Positions 13,721 to 17,676 of a DNA stretch of 17,676 nucleotides are shown here, one piece after another. The translations under genes were made by a program, and so were the position numbers. The notes beneath the pieces are model-generated. The model ran no database searches and was not told the origin of the DNA. It saw only the letters and a list, made by a program, of their open reading frames with translations. The stretch comes from CADEED01 sp035761265. Lineage in GTDB: Bacteria > Pseudomonadota > Gammaproteobacteria > Steroidobacterales > Steroidobacteraceae. The stretch lies in NCBI GenBank assembly GCA_035761265.1, contig DASTRL010000268.1, positions 1 to 17,676 on the forward strand, given 5' to 3'. Position 1 is the stretch's first letter. Every line of letters starts with the position of its first letter.

Positions 13721-15955
13721 ATGGAGAGGCGTGAAATCCAATTCGACGGCTGGCGGGTGGATTTCACCTCCGGCGATATCACGAAAGACGGCCGCACGCA
13801 GCGGCTGCAGGATCAGCCGCTGCAGATCCTGGATGAGCTGACGCGCCACGCCGGGCAGGTGGTCACCCGCGAGACGTTGATCGCGCGGCTGTGGCCCAAG
13901 GGCGTGGTCGAGTTCGACACCGGGCTCAACACCGCGGTGCGCAAGCTGCGCCAGGCGCTGGGGGACGATCCCGACGCGCCGCGGTACATCGAGACGCTGC
14001 CGCGCAAGGGCTATCGGTTCATCGCGCCGCTCGCGGGGAGCGCGCCGCCGAAGCCACCGGCGCCCATTGGCGGCGCTTCGACGGAGACGAATGAAGGCGC
14101 GGGGTCCGGACGCCGCGCCTCGGACCGTCATGCCCCGATCAAGCGTCTGGCCTGGGGCTTTGGCAGCCTGCTCGCGGCGCTCATTCTCGCGGTCGTCGCC
14201 TGGCGCCTGCCGGGCAAGCTGTTCCAGTCGAAGTCGGCGGATGCGCTACCGACCATCGTGGTGCTGCCGCTCGTGGACATGTCCCTCGAACAGAACGAGC
14301 AGGCGCTGTGCGACGGCCTCACCGAGGAGCTCTCCAACTGGCTGGCGCACATCCCGACGCTGCGCGTCGTGGCGCGCACCTCGGCGTTCGCGTTCAAGGG
14401 CAAGGCCACCGACGTGCGCGAGATCGGCCGGCAGCTCGACGCCACGCACGTGCTCGAAGGCTCGCTGCGTCGCTCCGGCAACCAGCTACGCATCACCACG
14501 CAGCTCGTGGAGGCCGATACCGGCCTGCACATCTGGTCGAAGTCCTTCGACCTGCCGATCGGCGACATCTTTCTCATCGAGGACACCGTGTCGCGCTCGG
14601 TGGCCGACGCGCTGCACCTGCAACTCGCCACCGAGACGCCGCAGCGCTGGGCCGAGCGCCAGCCAGCGAAGATGGAGGCGTACGAGCTGTACCTGCTCGG
14701 CAAGGCGCGGCAGCGCAAGCGCACCGCCGAGGACAATCTCAAGGCCGTGGAATTCCTGCGGCGCGCCGTGGATGCCGATCCGCAGTTCGCGCTGGCGCAG
14801 GTGGGGCTGGCGGAGACACTGCTGAACAGCCTTTCGCTGAATCGCGCGCCGCTCGAGGACGTGACCGCGGAAGCGGAGCCGCTGATCAATCGCGCGCTGG
14901 CGCTGAACCCGGAACTGCCCGATGCGCTGGCCGCCAAGGGCTGGCTGTATACCGAGGAGTTCAGGCTCGATGAGGCGCTGACGCTGCTGCAGAAGGCCGT
15001 CGCGGCGAATCCCAACGATGCTTCCAGCCTGCGCTTCCTCGGCAATCTCTACGACCGCCGCGCGCAGCCGCGCCAGGCGCTCGATGCCTACACCCGGGCG
15101 GCGACGCTCGACCCGCTGGATTTCATTTCGCACGTGTTCCGCTGCCAGGAGCTGGTGGATCTCGGCCAGTTGAGCGACGCCGATGCCGCCTGCCTGCGCG
15201 CCCGCACGCTCGACACCGCGAACCTTTGGGGACCGCTCGCCACCGCCTGGATCGCGCGAGCGCGCGGCAACACCGAGGGCGCGCTGCACTGGATCGACGA
15301 GGCGCGCAAGATCGCCCCCACCGACAGCTGGCTCGCCGACCAGAAGATAGACCTGCTGCTGACGCTGCATCGATACGCGGATGCGAACGCCGTGCGCCTC
15401 GAACTACCGCAGGACGGCGGCTTCTACACCACGGCACGCGAGGGTGGCATCCTGTTCGCCGAGTTCGGGCCCGCGAAGCTCAAGGATTGGATGGAGACCA
15501 GCAGACTTGCCGAACGCGCCGGCACTGGAGCCGAGCTGGTCGAGCTCGCGCGGCTGCAACTGCTCGCCGGCGATCCCCTCGCCGCGCGCCGCACGCTGGA
15601 GCACGCCGATCGCATCCTGCCGCTGGCGCGTGCCGACCTCTACGACGGCACGCAGATCCGCCATGAATTCTCCGCCGCGCTGATCCGCGCGCGCGTGGAG
15701 CTGACCGGCGGCGGCGACCGCGAGCACGCGCTGCGGCTGCTGGCGGACCTCGATCGCATGCTCGACCTCTACGAGGCCAGCGGCGGCCGGCACTTCGGCT
15801 TGTACACGCTGCGCGCCGAGTCGCTCGCGCTGCGCGGAGAGAAGGCGCAGGCGCAGGCAGCGCTCGAGACCGCGTGGCAACACGGTTGGCGCGCCACCTG
15901 GAAGGTGCAGCACGATCCGGTGTTCGCCGGTGTCGTGCTGCCGAAGAGTGGTTAG
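13721..15955 (+). CDS. winged-helix/TolB-like/TPR membrane regulator (CadC-like), 744 aa
   Basis: In order, the protein has: a Trans_reg_C winged helix at about residues 6-102 (VVTRETLIARLWPKG, VRKLRQALGDDPDAPRYIETLPRKGYRF); a Pro-rich linker; one membrane helix at about 143-163 (LAWGFGSLLAALILAVVAW); a TolB/FlgO-like alpha-beta region at about 176-300 (TIVVLPLVDMS, LTEELSNWLAHIPTLRVVART, GRQLDATHVLEGSLRR, RITTQLVEADTG); and a long TPR array to the C-terminus. The plan is that of CadC/ToxR-type one-component regulators: cytosolic DNA binding and a periplasmic sensing part. The signal sensed is unknown. It is intact, unlike its shorter homologue at 3308-4430. AGGAG lies 15 nt before the ATG, rather far. 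It is divergent from the 220-aa orphan and ends 7 bp before the convergent 62-aa gene. Confidence 0.9.
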   Translation: MERREIQFDGWRVDFTSGDITKDGRTQRLQDQPLQILDELTRHAGQVVTRETLIARLWPKGVVEFDTGLNTAVRKLRQALGDDPDAPRYIETLPRKGYRFIAPLAGSAPPKPPAPIGGASTETNEGAGSGRRASDRHAPIKRLAWGFGSLLAALILAVVAWRLPGKLFQSKSADALPTIVVLPLVDMSLEQNEQALCDGLTEELSNWLAHIPTLRVVARTSAFAFKGKATDVREIGRQLDATHVLEGSLRRSGNQLRITTQLVEADTGLHIWSKSFDLPIGDIFLIEDTVSRSVADALHLQLATETPQRWAERQPAKMEAYELYLLGKARQRKRTAEDNLKAVEFLRRAVDADPQFALAQVGLAETLLNSLSLNRAPLEDVTAEAEPLINRALALNPELPDALAAKGWLYTEEFRLDEALTLLQKAVAANPNDASSLRFLGNLYDRRAQPRQALDAYTRAATLDPLDFISHVFRCQELVDLGQLSDADAACLRARTLDTANLWGPLATAWIARARGNTEGALHWIDEARKIAPTDSWLADQKIDLLLTLHRYADANAVRLELPQDGGFYTTAREGGILFAEFGPAKLKDWMETSRLAERAGTGAELVELARLQLLAGDPLAARRTLEHADRILPLARADLYDGTQIRHEFSAALIRARVELTGGGDREHALRLLADLDRMLDLYEASGGRHFGLYTLRAESLALRGEKAQAQAALETAWQHGWRATWKVQHDPVFAGVVLPKSG

Positions 15956-15962
15956 GCCTCGC

Positions 15963-16151
15963 TCAGTACGAGGACAGGTTGAGGATGTTGAACTCGGATT
16001 TCGGCGGCGGCCGCGGGCCGGGTGGGCCGACGAGCATGAACTGGTACTGGTCGCCATAGGCGGCGAAGAAGCCCGCCGTGAGGCGCGTGACGGCCTTGCG
16101 GAGTTTTTCGATCTCGGCCTTGCTGGGTCCTTTGGATTGCTTGCTTGCCAT
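15963..16151 (-). CDS. hypothetical 62-aa protein
   Basis: I do not recognise this small protein. It has a basic start (MASKQSKGPSK), one amphipathic helix at about residues 11-32 (AEIEKLRKAVTRLTAGFFAAYG), then a Gly/Pro run (VGPPGPRPPPK, about 41-51) and an uncharged tail ending NILNLSSY. The frame extends further upstream, but ATG 16151 is chosen because AAGGAGG lies 4 nt before it. It lies 46 bp downstream of the nucleotidyltransferase gene on the same strand, so it may be the third gene of that operon. Its GPxPPPK run resembles the one in the 220-aa orphan on the other side of the 744-aa regulator. Confidence 0.6.
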   Translation of the reverse strand: MASKQSKGPSKAEIEKLRKAVTRLTAGFFAAYGDQYQFMLVGPPGPRPPPKSEFNILNLSSY

Positions 16152-16197
16152 GGAGCCTCCTTGGAATCGGCAGAGGCTACCGCAAAATCCAGCTTCG

Positions 16198-16755
16198 CTA
16201 CTCTGCAACGACTTCTTCCAGCTTGTCGGCCGCGGCTCGGCCGAATCGCCGCGTCACGGCGCGCAGCAGATCGAGATTCAAGGGGCCTAGCGCGCTTCGG
16301 TATGCGGACCGGGCGTCCATGATGTCCTGGGGACCGCCCGCAAAGCATTTCATCGCAATGAAGTCCTCGCGTCCGACGATGCGGAGGTTCACGCCCAGGA
16401 ACGGGACTTCCACCGCCCGGGAGAAAACTCCTGGATCCATGCCACGGAGTCCGCCCAACAGCTCGACCTGGTTTTCGAATGTGTCGCGCAAGACGAGCAT
16501 CGACGTTATAGGGTCATCCGGATCTCCGCGGCGCAGTTCCGTGCGGAAACCCGCGCGATCGAAGCTCGTTTTCAAATTCGCGAACTGGCGCGATGACGCA
16601 TGCACGACCGCGTCAACGTCCATCGTTCCTCTGACCGTGCCGTGCACGGAGAGCGCGAATGCGCCGATGACGGCGTAATCCACCTTCTCGCGCTGCAGGA
16701 TGTCGACGGCATCCAGGAACAGGAGCGCAGACTGGCCCGGCTGGTTGGTTCTCAC
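16198..16755 (-). CDS. nucleotidyltransferase-superfamily protein (AbiEii/MNT-like), putative toxin
   Basis: This 185-aa protein has the nucleotidyltransferase signature: DYAVIGAFALSVHGTVRGTMDVD (Gly31, then Asp46 and Asp48 as metal ligands), then VPFLGVNLRIVGREDFIAMKCFAGGPQDIMD at about residues 117-147. This layout is shared with AbiEii-type and MNT-type toxins, which transfer nucleotides to tRNA or to partner proteins. Its GTG start overlaps the stop of the XRE regulator by 4 bp (GTGA), so the two are translationally coupled. Pairing with a DNA-binding partner suggests a toxin-antitoxin or defence role. A housekeeping or orphan nucleotidyltransferase remains possible. The catalytic Asp pair appears intact. 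Confidence 0.8.
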   Translation of the reverse strand: MRTNQPGQSALLFLDAVDILQREKVDYAVIGAFALSVHGTVRGTMDVDAVVHASSRQFANLKTSFDRAGFRTELRRGDPDDPITSMLVLRDTFENQVELLGGLRGMDPGVFSRAVEVPFLGVNLRIVGREDFIAMKCFAGGPQDIMDARSAYRSALGPLNLDLLRAVTRRFGRAAADKLEEVVAE

Positions 16756-17225
16756 GGCGACTGCGGTGCCTTGCGAGTGCGCTTCGCCTCCGCAGCACGG
16801 CCCGCCTGGTGCAGGACGCCCAGGAGCTGATTGTGTTCGAGGAAGGCCTGAAGGCGCTGAGTGGGCGTGAGTCGACTCGCAGATTGGCCCAAGAAATTCC
16901 GAGCCTCCTCTCCAAGCTTGGAGCGGGAGGCGCGCGAGACGCGCGAGTGAGTGCCAGACATGAAGGCGCCCGCTTCTTGCGGGATGCGACCGGTCTGGAG
17001 CGTCATCGGCAGACTTGCGCGTGCGGCGGTGCGGATCAGTAGTTCGAGCGAGACTTCGGAGACGCGACCATTGAGAATCTTGCTCAAGGTTGGCTGCGGT
17101 AGACCGAGCCGTCTGGCGGCGACCACCTGCGTGACATCCATGCGCTGAATGTAACGTGCGAGCTGCAGGGCGACGTCACTGCGCAATGCGTGAATGGTTG
17201 CAATGTCGGCGGGCGTTTTGGCCAT
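16752..17225 (-). CDS. XRE-family helix-turn-helix regulator, putative antitoxin
   Basis: This 157-aa protein has an HTH of the HigA2-like kind at about residues 15-70: VALQLARYIQRMDVTQVVAARRLGLPQPTLSKILNGRVSEVSLELLIRTAARA. The C-terminal half is basic, then helical (LTPTQRLQAFLEHNQLLGVLHQAGRA, about 119-144), and may contact the partner enzyme. It is the first gene of an operon with the nucleotidyltransferase, overlapping it by 4 bp. A TATACT lies 11 nt before the ATG, so the message would have almost no leader. The longer C-terminus is more than a plain antitoxin needs; an XRE repressor with a partner-binding tail is the best guess. Confidence 0.82.
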   Translation of the reverse strand: MAKTPADIATIHALRSDVALQLARYIQRMDVTQVVAARRLGLPQPTLSKILNGRVSEVSLELLIRTAARASLPMTLQTGRIPQEAGAFMSGTHSRVSRASRSKLGEEARNFLGQSASRLTPTQRLQAFLEHNQLLGVLHQAGRAAEAKRTRKAPQSP

Positions 17226-17236
17226 ATAGTGAATCT

Positions 17237-17242
17237 AGTATA
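17237..17242 (-). promoter_or_regulatory. -10 element (TATACT) of the XRE-nucleotidyltransferase operon
   Basis: TATACT lies 11 nt upstream of the XRE start codon, inside the only AT-rich patch of this region (17223-17245). No good -35 was found at 16-18 nt. Expected transcription start is about 4 nt before the ATG, and no Shine-Dalgarno sequence is present, so leaderless translation is likely. Confidence 0.45.
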
Positions 17243-17269
17243 AGCACCAGGCTCCCCAGATCGCATGCT

Positions 17270-17590
17270 TTTCTGTCGCGAGATGGTCGAGCTCCCGGCG
17301 CGGACCACGTGGCGGTGGTCCGTGCCCGCGCTCGTGGTCACCTTCTCGAGCAGGCCGCCGACGTAGACCGTCGTCGCGGTGCCGGTCGCGGCGTAGTTCG
17401 ACACCTGCTTCCGGTACTGGCGATCCGGCGTGTAGCTGAAGGCGGCGTAGTCGCTTCTCGTGCCCGAGCAGCTCGATCCGAGCCGGATTCAGGATGGATA
17501 GTTGTAGCTGGTCCAGTCGATCGCGGCGCCGCGGTCGCTCGTCATGTTGCCGTTGGCGTCGTAGGCGAATTTAGTTCGAGTTCGCTCCCT
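17270..17590 (-). pseudogene. RHS/YD-repeat protein fragment, interrupted by a stop
   Basis: On the minus strand one frame reads KFAYDANGNMTSDRG, DWTSYNYPS, then a TGA at 17491-17489, and continues in the same frame with FSYTPDRQYRKQVSNYAAT, TTVYVGGLLEKVT and DHRHVVRAGSSTISRQ. These are typical RHS-core (YD-repeat) stretches found shortly before the hyperconserved domain that precedes the toxic tip. The similarity ends at about 17270, so the RHS end motif and tip are missing. The fragment also has no proper beginning, since it is joined at about 17580 to the end of another frame. It is a dead remnant of a large polymorphic-toxin gene. The XRE-nucleotidyltransferase operon begins 45 bp beyond the break. 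Confidence 0.75.
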
Positions 17591-17676
17591 CTGGTGAAGG
17601 CGCGCGGGCGCGCGTCAACCGTCCGAGCAACAAGCCCATGCCAAGACCGAGCACCACGTACAGGCCCAGTGCGCCG
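17571..17676 (-). CDS. C-terminal end of a possible membrane protein (5' part outside window)
   Basis: One minus-strand frame is open from the window edge to a TAA at 17573-17571, giving 34 residues. They contain a strongly hydrophobic helix (GLYVVLGLGMGLLLGRL) followed by a short basic/polar tail. This looks like the last transmembrane helix of a membrane protein, but too little is visible for a family. The end overlaps the RHS remnant in another frame, which marks a likely recombination joint. Confidence 0.3.
   Translation of the reverse strand, partial: GALGLYVVLGLGMGLLLGRLTRARAPSPEGANSN

Noticed and set aside
14128..15370. Long minus-strand frames opposite the 744-aa regulator
   Set aside because: The plus-strand frame has a complete winged-helix/TolB-like/TPR architecture; the antisense frames are Ser/Arg-rich or Gln/Arg-rich with no recognisable domain.
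1..17676. CRISPR arrays, intact transposons, rRNA genes
   Set aside because: No regularly spaced repeats, no transposase coding sequence and no rRNA-like stretches were seen on either strand.

Overview
The window is uniformly GC-rich chromosomal DNA with Gram-negative style genes: Sec signal peptides, a secreted S9 peptidase, membrane-anchored winged-helix/TPR regulators and an RHS fragment. The gene mix (GH115 alpha-glucuronidase, S9 peptidase, YVTN/lactonase propeller, CadC-like winged-helix/TPR proteins, many small toxin-antitoxin pairs) suggests an environmental gammaproteobacterium of the Steroidobacter/Xanthomonadales kind. That placement is inferred from gene content and was not tested by phylogeny.

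Left part (1-6.5 kb). A GH115 xylan alpha-glucuronidase runs off the left edge on the minus strand. Behind it lie two tandem paralogous seven-helix membrane proteins. The outer paralogue starts head-to-head with a winged-helix/TPR regulator, and the two start codons share a CCATGG. The regulator is frameshifted and ends at a clean hairpin plus T-run terminator. A large secreted S9 prolyl-oligopeptidase with a complete Ser-Asp-His triad follows on the minus strand.

Middle part (6.5-12.1 kb). A ParD/ParE-type toxin-antitoxin pair precedes a secreted YVTN/lactonase propeller. Then come a small Hpt-like protein lacking the phospho-histidine, converging with zero spacing on an unrecognised 198-aa protein, a secreted alpha/beta hydrolase, a DUF167 (YggU) protein, an AraC-family regulator and a 53-aa protein with 12 cysteines that looks like a metallothionein.

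Right part (12.1-17.7 kb). This looks like accessory DNA. It holds a CcdA/CcdB pair with a 13-bp tandem-repeat operator candidate, a 17-bp-stem inverted repeat, an orphan 220-aa protein divergent from an intact 744-aa winged-helix/TolB-like/TPR regulator, and an orphan 62-aa protein. An XRE regulator coupled to an AbiEii-like nucleotidyltransferase follows, and then a broken RHS fragment against the right edge. Three two-gene toxin-antitoxin-like modules lie within about 10.6 kb. The strongest leads for something undescribed are the XRE-nucleotidyltransferase-62-aa operon, the two orphan proteins that flank the 744-aa regulator, the Cys-rich protein, and the degenerate Hpt/198-aa convergent pair.
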